Assembly (NCBI GenBank): GCA_013397075.1
Contig: VWZS01000188.1
Span: forward strand, 24,174-88,173
Direction of reading: 5' to 3'
DNA from: Rhabdornis inornatus
Taxonomy: Eukaryota > Chordata > Aves > Passeriformes > Rhabdornithidae
Length of the DNA: 64,000 bases
Shown here piece after piece: positions 50,273 through 62,602 of the stretch. Position 1 is the stretch's first letter. The number at the start of each line of letters is the position of its first letter. The position numbers were made by a program, and so were the translations under genes. The notes beneath the pieces were generated by a model. It had not been told where the DNA came from. It was given only the letters and a program-made list of their open reading frames with translations, and did not search any database.

Positions 50273-52036
50273 TGTGTATTTTCAATACTCCTAAATTTAC
50301 CTGTTCCCCAAATACTCCAATAATAGTAAGTCCATTTTCTTTAGCTCTGACCTGGTGAAATACTGTGATAATGAAGTCCAGTGCTTCAATACTGCTGTTT
50401 TACACTTTCATATTACATTATTTGTCACACGGTGCTGCTGATAAAAATACAATTGACCAAGGTTTTACCTTTAGGTAAAACACTTTTAATATAAGTTAAT
50501 TAGGCCTGGTAAATGTTGCTTATTATTCTGTAGATTACTGCTGCCATTCATTGCTGAGGAAAGTGGTCTATCATTCCACGACATTTCATGCTAAGAAATT
50601 CCCATCCCTAAAATATTCCTTTTATGTTTGAGACACTTGAGGGAGAGGTCTTCACCAAGCAAAGCTCTGATAGCAATTGCTGCTTTACTTCTCTTCTTTG
50701 AAATGAGTTGCCAAAACCCCAGTGCTTAAAATTGGTCTTGTTTAGTGTTGCTAGATTAGCTTAAAGTAGCTTGGGAAATTCTGGGTAAAAGAGAACTAAA
50801 ACATTAAAAAATAAATCTCCACTTTGTCCAAAGGATCCTGGCATTTGTTCCAGTCCTGCTGAGCAGCCTGGCAGCTTGGGCTGGGAGCAGGGCTGGCTGA
50901 ATTATGCAAACTCCAAATGGTTTTCTTGGTGTCTTGAGGTTCCTTGAGATTCCCAAGCTCATCACTCTCCTTTTGAAGATACATCCCTGTCCCTCAAGTC
51001 ACAGGACAGAGGAACAGCCTTTCTCTTTGCTTTGCTCCACTTTATTTTCCTCAACCATACCTAGGAAGTTAAGAAATAAATGAAAGAAATACCTCGATTT
51101 TAGAATAGCTCTTTAGATGTACATGTGGAGTCATCATAAATCTCTGGTCTTGATTTGCACAGGAAGCACTTCCAGGTTTACTGAAGGAAGGGTATGGCAT
51201 TTGGCTTTAGAGTCCTTCACTCTGATAAAATGCTTTTCCTATAATCCGTGTTCACGTTTTTACTTAGGATTTGGTTGTTCTCTAGGTTTAGTCTTTTATC
51301 AGAATTTATCCAATTATTATTTCTATTTTAAAAAATGTATTTGATATTATTTTCATTACTTTATTTGCTTTCCTTTCTTGTTTTTGCCTTTACTTCACTG
51401 TGTCTGTGGCCAAAGTTCCTTCTTTTTAAGGGAAGTATTGATTATTTTTGGCATCCAAATATCCACAAATAACTAATAACTCTTTTTTTCTGTTTACATT
51501 TCTCCCTGTGGTCAGTTTTCCTGTAATTTTCCTCGGCTTTGTCTCAGCAGAGGTTTCTGCCATGCATTCATACTTAGACTACCTGAAATTTAATTTGATT
51601 ACTACTCATCTCTTATTATCTGAGATATCCAGTTTGGAATATTTGGGCCCCCTGAAGAAGTGTGTTCAATCCTGCCATATCCATAGCAGACATTTTTCCT
51701 TTTCAGATTCATAAATTCCATTCTGTAGAGTTCACAGTGTCTGTTGCAGAGAAGGTTTAGCTGAGACTTTCAAGAATCAAATCCTGTCTGCTCTGTTTAA
51801 TTACTGGAAGTAACATAATCTTTCTGTAGGATTTGACATTTATTCCTGTACTTGATTCTTTTCTCCTCTGTACTCTGGAGTTTGCTATCCGATTAGTCAC
51901 TGCCTCCCCTTTCCCAATAATCACCACATTTCAGTAGTGTTGTTTGGGAGAGAGCAGCTTGTTTGGGGCAGTTAGCAGTGAAAGTGTGAGATTGTGTAAG
52001 TAAATACAAAAATAACTTTCTGTTGTGATGTCCTTG

Positions 52037-52290
52037 AATCACAGCATCACAGAATGGCCTAGGTTTGAAAGGGACCTTAAAGCTCATTTTTCTCCACCCC
52101 CTGCCCTATGCAGGGACACCTCCCACTGTCCCAGGCTGCTCCAACCCCAATGTCCAACCTGGCCTTGGGCACTGCCAGGGATCCAGGGGCAGCCCCAGCT
52201 GCTCTGGGCACCCTGTGCCAGGGCCTGCCCACCCTGCCAGGGAACAATTCCTAATTCCCAAGATCCCATCCAGCTGTGCTCACTGCCCCA
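52037..52290 (-). repeat. CR1 LINE 3' end (young GC-rich subfamily)
   Basis: The plus strand begins 'aatcacagcatcacagaatg', a reverse octamer tail, then 'gaaagggaccttaaagctca' and the GC-rich 3' region, and stops near 'cccaagatcccatccagc'. About 250 bases survive. Its 5' truncation point falls inside the segment shared by all the young copies. Confidence 0.92.
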
Positions 52291-53244
52291 ATTCCCCTGT
52301 ATCCTGTAATGACAATTTTTCATAATTTATGCTTATTCACAGCATTATTTGCTTTTAAACTTTCACTAGAACTAGCAAATTAAAAGTAATTTTAGATCAG
52401 CCACTACCAATAAATTCCTGTGCTTATCATATTTGCCTGGGGTATCTGAAGGTGGAAGGGTTGTGTGGTAGCAGGGAATGTTTATATGGCCCAGCTGAGG
52501 TCAGTAATTAACCCTACTTTCCCCTCTGTCGCTACTGCAGTGGCATTTAAACTGTGCTGCCACAAAGTCTCAATAAAGATAGCCCAGAAACATTGCAACA
52601 GTTCAGTGTTTTAATGACACACACTAAAGCAATGACAGTGATTAGATCCTTTGCTAATTATCTTCTGCTATTCTGTTGGTTATTTTCAACAAAATGAACA
52701 GACTTATTTACAAGTAGCCTTGCTTTTTAAGATGCCCCTCATAATTTAATTCCTATAAGACAGAACAAAAGTTTTTGAAACATCATTTTCCACACTTCCA
52801 GGAACAAAAACCAAGTAATTTAGTAAGAATGTTGGACGACTTCATTAGAAATTTCCTTCCTCTTTTTCCATAACTTGTTCATACGTTATTCCTAGTAATT
52901 ATACCAAAGTTATATAAGAAGCACTATGATGTGGTATTGTTTTTGCAGAAGCTCAGTAACAGCCAGATTGAAGCTCTCTGAAGGATTTTCATGCTTAAGC
53001 CTGCTGCCTGATTTTACTTTAAAATGCCCCATGTTGCCTTGACTTGGATTCAGACTGCATTTAACTTTCCTGGGAGAGGATTTGTATGTCCTTTTTAGAG
53101 TAAGGAGCTGTGGTTATCTCCCCAAGGGAGAGAGGTTAATCTGTAGCTCAGTGTGTACGTAATACTCAAAGAATTCTGGAAAACCCAATGGAAGACAATT
53201 GAGAAACTGTAAGAACTGAGGCAGAAGCCCATGTGTCTGCTTAT
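52291..53244. other. Unique DNA
   Basis: No gene is recognised. 'atttaaactg' (52549) and 'caataaagat' (52571) are spaced loosely like an LTR TATA box and poly(A) signal, but no ends were found. Confidence 0.5.
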
Positions 53245-53645
53245 CACAGAATCATGGCATATCCGGAGTGTGAGGGACCCCAGGGATCCTGGGTGCAGCC
53301 CCTGTCCCTGCCCAGCCCCCCCAGCAATCCCCCTGTGCATCCCTGGCAGCGCTGTCCCAACGCTCCTGGAGCTGCGGCAGCCTCGGGGCCAGGACCATTC
53401 CCTGGGGAGCCTGGGCAGTGCCAGCACCCTCTGGGGGAGCAGAACCTTTCCCTAAAATCCAGCCTGAGCCTGCCCTGGCCCAGCTCCAGCCTCCCTGCTG
53501 CTGTCCCTGCCCAGAGCAGAACTCTGCCCTCAGCTCCTCTGCTGCAGCTGAACCAGCCCAGAGCCCTCAGCCGCTCCCCCAGGCCCTGCACCATCCTCAT
53601 GGCCTCTTTTGGAAACTCTCTAATGGTTTCATGTCTTTATTTTAG
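53245..53645 (-). repeat. CR1 LINE 3' region, another GC-rich subfamily
   Basis: The plus strand starts 'atcacagaatcatggcatat', a reverse CR1 tail. It continues with 'gagggaccccagggatcctg' and a C-rich segment with 'ccagagcagaactctgccct' and 'gccctgcaccatcctcatgg', which matches the general CR1 3' layout but not the other copies here. Both-strand frames of 74-152 codons are composition artefacts. Confidence 0.78.
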
Positions 53646-56600
53646 CTCTTGGTGCTCAGAGCTGCCCCAGCACTCAGGGCGAGGGCATTAAATGGAAACA
53701 AAATCAGGAAACATCTACCTATGTCTCAGATACATACATATTCTGTTGTCCTACTTTGCTGCTTTTCTCCTTACCCAGTTGCTCTGCAGTTATCTTTAAC
53801 GTGACTTGCAGCCCTCTGTTGTTAACCCAACATAATATGCTCCTGTCATGCCTTTCAAATTTCTATGCTAGCAAAGGCTTTGACCCAAAAATTCTCTCCC
53901 AGGAGAAAATGCTGCTCAGATGCTGCTTCTCTCACAACCTACATCTTAGATGGAGCAGTTGGGATAGAAATGTCTCACCTGTTACAAGTGCTCTCTCCCT
54001 GGTGTAGCAAAAGTGGGGAATAATAAACCGCTGGGAAGTAATCCAAGTATTATGAACACTGGGTAATTGAATTACTCATAAGAGACCAAGGAATGTCCAC
54101 TTCATTAAAAAAGCCCAAAGCTGTCCAGATTGACAAAACACCCTTTGGGTTTTTACCTGCAGGGTTTTGCTATTCAAATATGTGTCTGAGAGGTTTATTA
54201 CTATTTTTCCACTAAATTAGATCCTTCATGATGAATCGTTCACAGTGCGATGTTTGTAATGGAACCAAACACCAAAACATAACAAAGCTTTTAGCTGTGC
54301 AAAAGGAAGGTGTGTCTCCTTTCCAGGGTTTGTTAGTCATGATCAGGAGCTGAGGAAGTCTCCACTGTCACCTTTCACTGCTGTTCTCTTTTCTGTGCTT
54401 TGTAGCCCTTCCACAAGTTGTACAAGACTGTTAATAAAATGTATTTGTTCTTTAATAATTAGTGGAGTTGGCAAATTTGTGGTGGACAGACAAGACCTCT
54501 GTCCAGCAGATGAGGTCTTTGAAGGGTTCAAGTTCTGATAAGAAAATACAGGTCATTTTTTGGCAGCTCAGTACTTCCTCCAAGTACTCACAGTAAGTTA
54601 GAAGGTGCAGAAACTGAAATGCCAAGAACTGCATGATCATAGAGGTGCAGGATTCTGTTCTCTTTCCATGATGGCTCTCATTATCCAGTAAAAATTTGAA
54701 CAGAAATGCAAAGAGAATACATACACAGATAATATTGTTCATGGTCACCCTGAAATCAGAGCTGATTGAATCCTGAGCTCTCAGCTTTCACCACAAGGAA
54801 AGATCACAGCAGAGGCTGGGAGGCTTTTCTGGAGATCACCAGGACTATTGACAGGGAAGAAGGGATTTTTGCTCTTCAAGAGTGAGAATTTTTCATTAAT
54901 ACTCTGAAGCATTTATACTAAAACTAACTGAATCTGGGTATACACCAAGTTCCGATTGCTTAGTTTTCCAATTTCTAGTGTTACCTGATAATCTAAATCC
55001 CAATGATATTAATAGAAGGTGAGAAAAGATTGCAGAAAGCCTTGTATTCAATTTAAAAATAATTCAAAGTACAAGTAGGAAGAGAAAAATATTTTCATAT
55101 GGAAATTGCATATAAATGCAATAAAACTATTATAGCAGATAGCAACCATAATATTTTTCCTTTAGAAAGGGCCTTTTTGATATTTATACATATATAAATA
55201 TGTAGATATTTCCTGATGTTTTAAAATATTGCACATGATTTGAATATCAATATTGATTTGGCTTTGTATTTTTAATTAATTAATCACAAGTTTCCTTGTA
55301 GAGATTTTACTTCCATCTTACTTCCTAGATCAGATTTTCTACCAGTGAGGCAGCTTTAACACTCCAGAGGAAGGGATTAGCACTCTGTACTAATTAGGAG
55401 ACTGTCTGGTTTTAGCACCCTTTGATTTTCCAGCTGGATCGATGAGGTCCAAGGCAGGGTTGTGTCAGCAAAGAGCAGCCTTTGCTCTGAGACTGCAGTG
55501 ATGATCTGTGTGCATCTAACTGCACTGGTGCATCTTTTGTATTGGCTTCCTCACCCAGGTAAGAGTGGCAAAAGTAGAAATGATAAATGCATCTAAATGA
55601 ATGGGCAGTGATCTGGGAGTTTTCAAATGGAATCTTTGTCTAAATTTAGAATAGATACCCCTTTCTTTTTTCTTTTAATGATTTTGTATCAGAAGTTTCC
55701 TAAAGATAGGTGTTTTTATTTCCAGGTGAGAGCAAATTTTGAAATGTGAATATGCTTAGAAAAATTGAAATATTGAGTTTTTACTCATTCAACTCTTGGT
55801 TTCCCATCCCACAGACTATGACAAGTTTCAGGCATTGATGATTTTCTATAAAGCCTCCTGGTTTAGTGAAAGGACAGGGAGCAGGCAGTAGAAAAGGGCA
55901 AAGAAAGCGCACCTCTGTGATTTTTGAATGTTAGTGTCCTTTTGAACAACGGTGTCCTGTGTGCTCCTACCCGAGTGTGGAACGAGGGGGGCTGGGGTTG
56001 CAGGCTCAGCTTTGCTGAGCTGCTGGAGGGTGACTTGGAAAGGCTTGGTCCTGGCAGGTGCCTTGGAGCTCTGCCCGGGTTCCTGGCTGAGTCAGTGCTC
56101 CTTCCATGCAGCAATGTCCCCGGGCTGGATGGAGATGATCGCTGCTCTCAGCAGCTTCCTGATGCATCAGCTCCTCCTGATGCGAGCCAAGGGTCACCTT
56201 CCCTGCTTCTGCTGTCTTCCTCAAGGACTGCCTGGAGGGATAGGGCATTGTTCCACATTTTTGTCCCTCCATGAAAAGTGTGGGGGGCAAGGTGGATAGA
56301 ATAGCTGTTAGTCAAGCAAAACCTTCCACGGTCCGTAGGTGGAGAGAAGTGAATAGAGTAATGGGCTGGATGCAGCTTTCTATGGGTTCAGTGTTCTTGC
56401 AGTCTTCTTCTGAGTGCCTCTGCCCAACCACTGTTTGGGAAAGGATGTTGGATATAGAAGGACTGCTGGATTAACCTAGGAGGTTTATTTTTAGGGTTGC
56501 TGGAGCCCTTTTGTGAAGAAGATGGTTTAGAGTTATGTTGAATCAGGGCTCTTGCTGGAAAAAAAAAAGAGTAAAAGGGGTGAGAATTTGGAAAACATGA

Positions 56601-57461
56601 AAAACCCAAAGTATTCTAAAATTTGAAAAAAAAAAAAGTTTTCAGCAATCTCTATCTTGAATGTATTAATATCAAGCCATTTATTCTCATGTTCTGCACT
56701 GAGATAGTCATAAACTACAAACACCCACCTTGACCTGCACTTTTGGGACTCTTCTTCTAAATAAAGCTTATCATTCCTTGGCTAAATTACCAGAGTCTAA
56801 ATCTGTCTGTGTGAGAAGCTTTTTCCTTCCAGCTCTTTCCTAACTGAGCACAATGCATGCTGAACTGTAGCAGTCTATCAAAGAGCAAACATGTCATGTG
56901 GCTGAAAAAGGATTGACAGACAGAACTTGGGTTAATTTACTGTAACCTTCCTTAAAAAGTTGTGTTGAGGAAGCAAAAGCCATTATCACACAACTGACCT
57001 TTGCCAGGAAAATATTAATCTTTCCCCAACTCAGTTTGTTAGTACCAACTCAACTGCTCTCAGAAATGTCAGCATCTAAAATAGGCAGCAACATGCTGCA
57101 CAACAGAAACACTCCCAACAAGGAGAGGTTCTTCCTGAGGACACAAACAGAACCAGGGGTTGAAGATGCATCCATATGGAGACAAATTTAATAGGCATCC
57201 ATAGGGGTTCCTTGCAGTTATTCTCACCAGCTTATTCTCACACAGTTGGCTAATTAAATAGTTCGCAAATAATTCCAATAATTGGTTTCCCCCAAGACAG
57301 ATGAGGTATTTAAAAATTAACAAGTCAGAAAGAAGACTTACCAGGACCACCTTTTCCAGCTAAACAAATTAATAAGGGAATTAAGATATTTGTTTTGAAC
57401 AGAAACTACATTGTTTCATTTGTTATTTTTTCTTCTTTTGGGTAATGTTATACATGGGATA
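53646..57461. other. Unique DNA with one GC-rich patch
   Basis: No gene is recognised. The patch at 55960-56280 is GC-rich and open in two plus-strand frames (115 and 116 codons) and one minus-strand frame (94 codons). The translations match no family that I recognise, and no splice-site arrangement singles one out. The remainder is AT-rich with short frames. Confidence 0.5.
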
Positions 57462-57920
57462 TCATAGAATCATGGAATCATGGAATCATAGAATCATGGA
57501 ATGGTTTGGGCGGGAAGGGGCCTCAAAGCCCATCCAGTGCCACCCCTGCCATGGCAGGGACACCTCCCACCATCCCAGGCTGCTCCAAGCCCCAATGTCC
57601 AACCTGGCCTTGGGCACTGCCAAGGATCCAGGGGCAGCCACAGCTGCTCTGGGCACCCTGTGCCAGGGCCTGCCCACCCTGCCAGGGAGGAATTCCTAAT
57701 TCCCAATATTCCATCCAGCCCTGCCCTCTGGCACTGGGAGCCATTCCCTGTGTCCTGGCACTGCAGTTCCTGAGGAATTGTCCCTCTCTGGTTCCCTGCA
57801 GCCCCTCAGACCCTGGAAGGAGCTGTGAGCTCTCCACACAACCTTCTCCTCTCCAGGCTGAGCAGCCCCAGCTCTCCCAGCCTGGCTCCACAGGGGAGGT
57901 GCTCCAGTTCCCTCAGTAAC
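57462..57920 (-). repeat. CR1 LINE 3' region with expanded octamer tail
   Basis: At the left is the best tail in the window: four to five 8-base units of the ATCATGGA/ATCATAGA type (57463-57500). The young GC-rich 3' region follows, then the second-subfamily upstream segment ('ggagctgtgagctctccaca', 'cagcctggctccacagggga') to about 57917. It is the minus-strand counterpart of the 26.3 kb copy but more 5'-truncated. Open frames up to 137 codons are artefacts. Confidence 0.93.
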
Positions 57921-60016
57921 TTGGTGGCCTCAAAGTCAAAGCTGATTTAATTGTTGAACAAATAGAGTTTTCTCAGCTAAGATATAAATAGCAGCCACTA
58001 TGAAAGTGGTATTATCTACTGTCTGAGAAATAGCTCAGTCACAGGATTTTTTTTTCTTTTCTTACCAGGAAAAACATCTGCAGAATCATAGATAGATTTT
58101 GTTGCAAACACAGTTAATTTGCTGTGCTGTGGGTGTGGCATACCTGAATGTTTTGACTTCTCAGGCAGGCACAACCCAGCACCTCCCATGGCTCAGGTGG
58201 AAGGCAGGTTCTGGATGTGCACACCCTGTTCCCCACTGGATCCCTTCCCTCTGGAGAATGTCTCCTGCACACAAAGTGCACACAGTGCTGCCAGCCACGC
58301 AGGGTGGCATCCCAGAGAAGACAGTTCTGCTTAAAAGTCATAAAATACAGAGCTCTCAGGAACATCTTGACACCGAGGCCAATAGAGAGAGATCTTTTGA
58401 TCCAGGATCAGCAGACCAGATTTAAAACTGCATTAAAGTTTTATTAGAACATATCCATATTGGAATATATCAAATGGAATTCTCTACAAGCTGCTTCATA
58501 AAACCCAGAATATTTGAAAATGTCGTGGCTTGATACTATTTCAAAGTTAGGGGAAGCTGTTCTGCAAGCATCATTGTGCTGAACATTGTCATTGGGGGAT
58601 TTGTGGTTTGAGTTTGGCTGGGTTTTTTTCAGAAGAATGGCTTGTTTGGTGGTGTTTTGTTTGCTGTTTTGTTTGTTTTTCTTTTGAGAATATGCTACTT
58701 TCCTTTAGGAAAAATGAAAAGTGAGGGGAAGGAGGTTGTTCCTTCCCTCCAGAAGCTCCTGAGCATGTTTACTGTAGCAAAGGGATACAGACCCCATTCT
58801 AGATTTGGGAGCTGAAAGAAGTCAGGATGCCACAAAAGAGGTGGAAGGTTTTCCTGAGGACCAGAGCAGAATGCACAGGGCTTGCTTTTGTTCCTTGTCT
58901 TGGAGTGGAACAAAATGAAACCTGAAAAGTACAGACATTCAAGCTCATGGTGGATTGATGAGATTGGTTTATGAAGCCCTGGTATTTCTTTTGGCATCCC
59001 TGTTTGCTGTCACATTTCTATTATAATAAAAAAAGCCAAAGGATTGATTTCTTAAATTGAAGACTCCTAAATTTGAGTCTTTTTTATTGCAGTAATTCTT
59101 GAAGATCAAGGTAGACCACAGAGCTCTGCACACCCTGGGTCATGGTCACCAGTGTATAAAAAGTCAGGCTGGGCAATGGCCACAAAGGAAGTTTCTTCTG
59201 CAAAAATGATATCTGAAAAGTTAGGAGAAAAAACCAGGTTTTTTTCCCCTGAAAACAAATTTTCACCAAAAGAAGGAACAGATCAGAATATTAATTAGAA
59301 AATGTGGTCTATATGTGAATTTGAAGAAAGTGAAAATATTTCCAGTGTTCCTCTGTCTGCACTTTTCCTTCCAAGCAGCTACTTCTCCTTTTGGTCTCCC
59401 ATTATTCTCTTAGTTCTGGGATGGAAGGATTGAACTGAAAGATGTCAACATTGGGGGAAAAATTGTAAGCGTGTGTCAGTCCAAAGTTCTCCAGGTGACT
59501 GCTGACTTTCATCTGTAAAATGATTGCATATTCTTCTCTCATGCAATCTGGGGAGAGCAGAAATGCTTCTTGTGAAGGCTGCTCTTGGTGCAGGATAGAA
59601 ACACCTTTCCCAGAAAACACCTTATATGAAACTTACACACAGCTGCAGCAAAGACAGTCATAAACTTCCACAGATGCTTCCACCTGCCCAATCCTTCCTT
59701 CTTATCCAGAAAAAAAATCCAGACAAATGAAATGACAAACCTGCACTGGGATTTCAGCATTAAATTGGCAGTGGATATAAATATGTGTTTTTCTCTGTGT
59801 TTTTCTGTGCTTAGTAAAGAGGGAGATGTGTGCAGCTAAAAAGTTATGGTTCGAACTTAAACTTTGTGATTTTACCTGGGCAGCCTTAATATAACTTCCA
59901 TGTGTTTTAATTTATTTTTGGAGAAAATTAAGATGCTAAAAACACATAAATGAGCAGATGGGAACAAGCTAATGTTGGTTTATAATTAAATCAAATAAAC
60001 TTGAGAGAACTGTAGG
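57921..60016. other. Unique DNA
   Basis: No gene or repeat is recognised. A stop-poor stretch at 58099-58447 is open on both strands without a recognisable domain. Confidence 0.55.
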
Positions 60017-60021
60017 GGTAG
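60017..60021. repeat. Target-site duplication, left copy (GGTAG)
   Basis: This is an exact match to 60676-60680 on the far side of the LTR. Five-base duplications are typical of ERVL and of some other ERV groups. Confidence 0.85.
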
Positions 60022-60675
60022 TGTACTGGTTTAGGGCAAATTTGGGGGAAGACCTCCGGAAGGAGCCCCCAGAGAGCAAACCCCCCACGACTCCTCCCCC
60101 CACCACCGGGTTCGGGAAGAATTTCCTTGGAGAGAAGTGGAAAAAAACCTGTTTATTTAACAAGGAAAATACTCCCCAACACACACAAAAAGAAAACTGA
60201 AAAACACCAGATGAAAAAAAACCAAAACTCCTTCACCGCTCTGAAAGGATGACAAATTCAGAAAGTCTCTCCTGTGAGTGGTCGCCCAGTTGTTGGTCTC
60301 CGGCGCTGGGGATGACTGCTGCTGATCACAAAATACAGACTCCCGGTGTTTCGTGGTGTTTCCCAGGACCCCGTCCGGAACAGGTTCAGATGGTATGATT
60401 GTATTTAGGCAAAAGCAAAAAGTAGAAGCAAGCAAAGCAAGCAAAGCAGGCAAGCAAAGCAAGCAAGCAAGCAAAGCAAGCAAGCCAGCAAGCAAGCCAG
60501 CAAGCAAAGCAAGCAAGGCCAGCGAGCCTTTTCCTAAACACAGACCGTGGGGGAGGATAACAAGACAAAACAAACTCTCACCCTCAGAGCCAGTCCCGAA
60601 AGCACAGAACACAACACGAAGCACAAACCGAACACACGATTGGGGATACAAGCACCACAACGTCACCCCAGGACA
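60022..60675 (-). mobile_element. Solo LTR, 654 bp, with perfect 5-bp target duplication
   Basis: The plus strand begins TGTACTGG and ends CCCAGGACA, an inverted repeat with one mismatch over 8 bases. GGTAG lies directly on both sides. On the minus strand an AAATAAAC poly(A)-type signal followed by 'aggtttttttccacttctct' lies about 110 bases from the left end, which gives minus orientation with U5 at the left. The middle carries an AAGC-type microsatellite. A 201-codon minus-strand frame (60157-60762) runs through the array and past the LTR edge. Its leucine/alanine repeat comes from the array, so it is not a retroviral or host gene. No internal proviral sequence remains. Confidence 0.85.
60426..60518. 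repeat. AAGC-type tetranucleotide microsatellite inside the LTR
   Basis: About 90 bases of AAGC/CAAG units are broken by AAAGC and CCAGC variants. It makes a Lys/Ala/Ser-rich plus-strand frame and a Leu/Ala/Cys-rich minus-strand frame, both spurious. Confidence 0.95.
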
Positions 60676-60680
60676 GGTAG

Positions 60681-61689
60681 AATGTCTCTCCTTAGGAAAG
60701 AACATGAACCCTTTTGGTAAGCCCAGCTGTGTTTGTGTGTGCATGTAGATACTGTAAAGCATTAAAAAAAAAATCTCTTTTTTTGAGAGCTGTTTTATTC
60801 ACAGAGCTGGTCAGGAAGCCATGGATGGAGGGCTGTGAGAATAAATAAAGGTATCCAAGGTGCATTTAATATATCTTAATGTGGCACACACAATGGGAAA
60901 TACTGCAACTGCCTGGGTTAGTGCATTAGTGTAAAGATGAATCATTTAAAGAGTTAAATTCATCTAAAGGTGTTGTATTCTGCTTGTTTTAACATAATTA
61001 CTATGTTAATTTTGCTATGCTTTGCATTTTGAGCTGAGTACATCCTAAGATACTAATGACCAGCGTGTCAGCTTTTTATTAAACACGAAATAAACACGCT
61101 GCAGCAGCTAATCAGTTTGTTATTCATATCAAAGAAAATGAGACTGTTCCTCTGCTTTCTAATGGAATGTATTTGCACTATTTGACAAATTGACATTTCT
61201 TGAATCAAGCAAGTGGGGTAAAGGGAGAGGCAGCAGCTCCATTGGAAAGACTTGTGGTTGGAATATATTGTATGAATATGCAGCAGTAATAATCACTAAA
61301 TAATGAGGCATCAATACCTTGCTGATACTTGGAGATGTTGGTCAGCTCAGAAGCCTTTCCATGTACTTTGAGCTCTGCTCCTAAATCCTTCCTTGCTCTG
61401 GTTAATGGAGCTCCAATCTGATGGATGTGTTCTTAGTGATGAAGTTTTTGGGGACACACTTTGCCCTTGTACTCTGCTGTTGCCCTGGGACCACCAATCA
61501 ACCCCTCACACACCTGAGGAAGCTCTAAATGCCATTTTCTTTTGAGCTTTGATATCTTGCAGTCCAAAATTAATTTACTGGCCCTAGATAGTGAAAGCTG
61601 ATAAAATACTACATTTAGTTATTGATTACATCATTATGCTGGGAGAAGTGAGAGACTGGATGTCTTTATGTCACATATTGCACAGAAGT
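60681..61689. other. Unique AT-rich DNA
   Basis: No gene or repeat is recognised, and no open frame of note is present. Confidence 0.6.
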
Positions 61690-61832
61690 TGAGGAAGTGC
61701 CTAAGGCCAAGTGGGATGGAGCCTGGAGCAGTCTGCTCTAGTGGATGGTGTCTCTGCCCATGGCAGGGGGTGGAATGAAATGATCTTTAAGGTCTCTTCC
61801 AACCCAAACCATTCTGGGATGCCATGATTCTC
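61690..61832 (+). repeat. CR1 LINE 3' end, short copy
   Basis: The copy ends with 'gatctttaaggtctcttcca', 'acccaaaccattctgggatg' and a partial octamer 'ccatgattct'. The upstream part ('gagcctggagcagtctgctc') is more diverged. It is a 5'-truncated plus-strand insertion. Confidence 0.88.
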
Positions 61833-62389
61833 TAACTGGCAGACTCCCCCCTGCATGATCAATGTCCCTTTTTGGTGACAAAGGGCAATGCTGTACACTT
61901 AAAGCTGCAAAGGGTGATCAGAATCAACCACAGAACACCCAAACCCATAAACAAGTCACTGTCTTAAAGCTGCAGGGTGAGAGGGAGGTAAAGAGCTCAT
62001 TTGGGTCAAAATCAGCTCATTACTGTGCCAGCCTGTTCCAGTCAGTCACAGTCCTTGCCAACTAACAGTCCCTGGCTGCCCACCCACAGCCTGCAGCCCC
62101 CACTGCAAACCCAGACTGGTGTCGCTTTCACCTGCACCCAGCACTGCAAGCAGGATGATGAGCAGCCAGCCAAACCCACAGCAGTGCATAAAGACAAAAA
62201 TCCTGTAAATGTTTGGTTTCATATAACACTTGGGAGGGATCCTTGTGGGAAGGGATGCAGGATCGAATGACAGAGAACTGTTGAAAAAGTTGGAGAGAGC
62301 AGTGTTTTGTAATACAGCAAAAGAAAAATGTCAAGGGATGTTGCAGTTTGCATTTAGTTTGGTTGTTATTTAGTTGTATTTTTTCTTAT
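61833..62389. other. Unique flank of the endogenous retrovirus
   Basis: No gene is recognised. If the LTR starts earlier than proposed (for example at TGACAG, 62267), the right part of this stretch would belong to it. Confidence 0.45.
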
Positions 62390-62602
62390 TGTAATGGTTT
62401 CTCCCTCAGTTGTACCCCTGTGTAGTCATAAAATGGTTTCTTCCCTTCCCGCCTTTACCCTCGTCCTTCACCCTAAACCCTGCCCCTGTGGTTGTCAATC
62501 CCTCCTGGCCCCTGCTATTCCTCCAGAACATCCTGTATCAATCATCCCCTTCTCGGTTTATGGTTTGTTACTTTGTATGAGTCCCCGCCTAAGTTATTCT
62601 CT

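Larger units (their letters stand above)
45596..52036. other. Unique AT-rich DNA, about 6.4 kb
   Basis: No gene or interspersed repeat is recognised. A GC-richer, stop-poor patch at 48590-49160 holds several overlapping plus-strand frames (up to 126 codons) and one on the minus strand, without a domain. It is not a repeat that I know. T/G low-complexity runs lie at 47316-47342 and 50198-50272. Confidence 0.5.

Noticed and set aside
52490..52620. Possible LTR from ATTTAAACTG and CAATAAAGAT signals
   Set aside because: No paired ends, no target duplication and no family resemblance. Such short motifs occur by chance in AT-rich DNA.
53233..53691. 152-codon Pro/Ser-rich frame
   Set aside because: It is contained in a minus-strand CR1 fragment.
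56710..56800. AATAAAGC as a possible end of a host transcript
   Set aside because: A lone hexamer without an upstream coding frame or splice signals is not evidence of a gene.
60426..60518. Regularly spaced repeats that could be mistaken for a CRISPR-like array
   Set aside because: The units are 4-5 bases with no spacers. It is a microsatellite in vertebrate DNA.
60157..60762. 201-codon minus-strand frame with a Leu/Ala/Cys repeat, superficially membrane-like
   Set aside because: It runs through the AAGC microsatellite within a solo LTR and crosses the LTR edge into the flank. The hydrophobic repeat is just the array translated.
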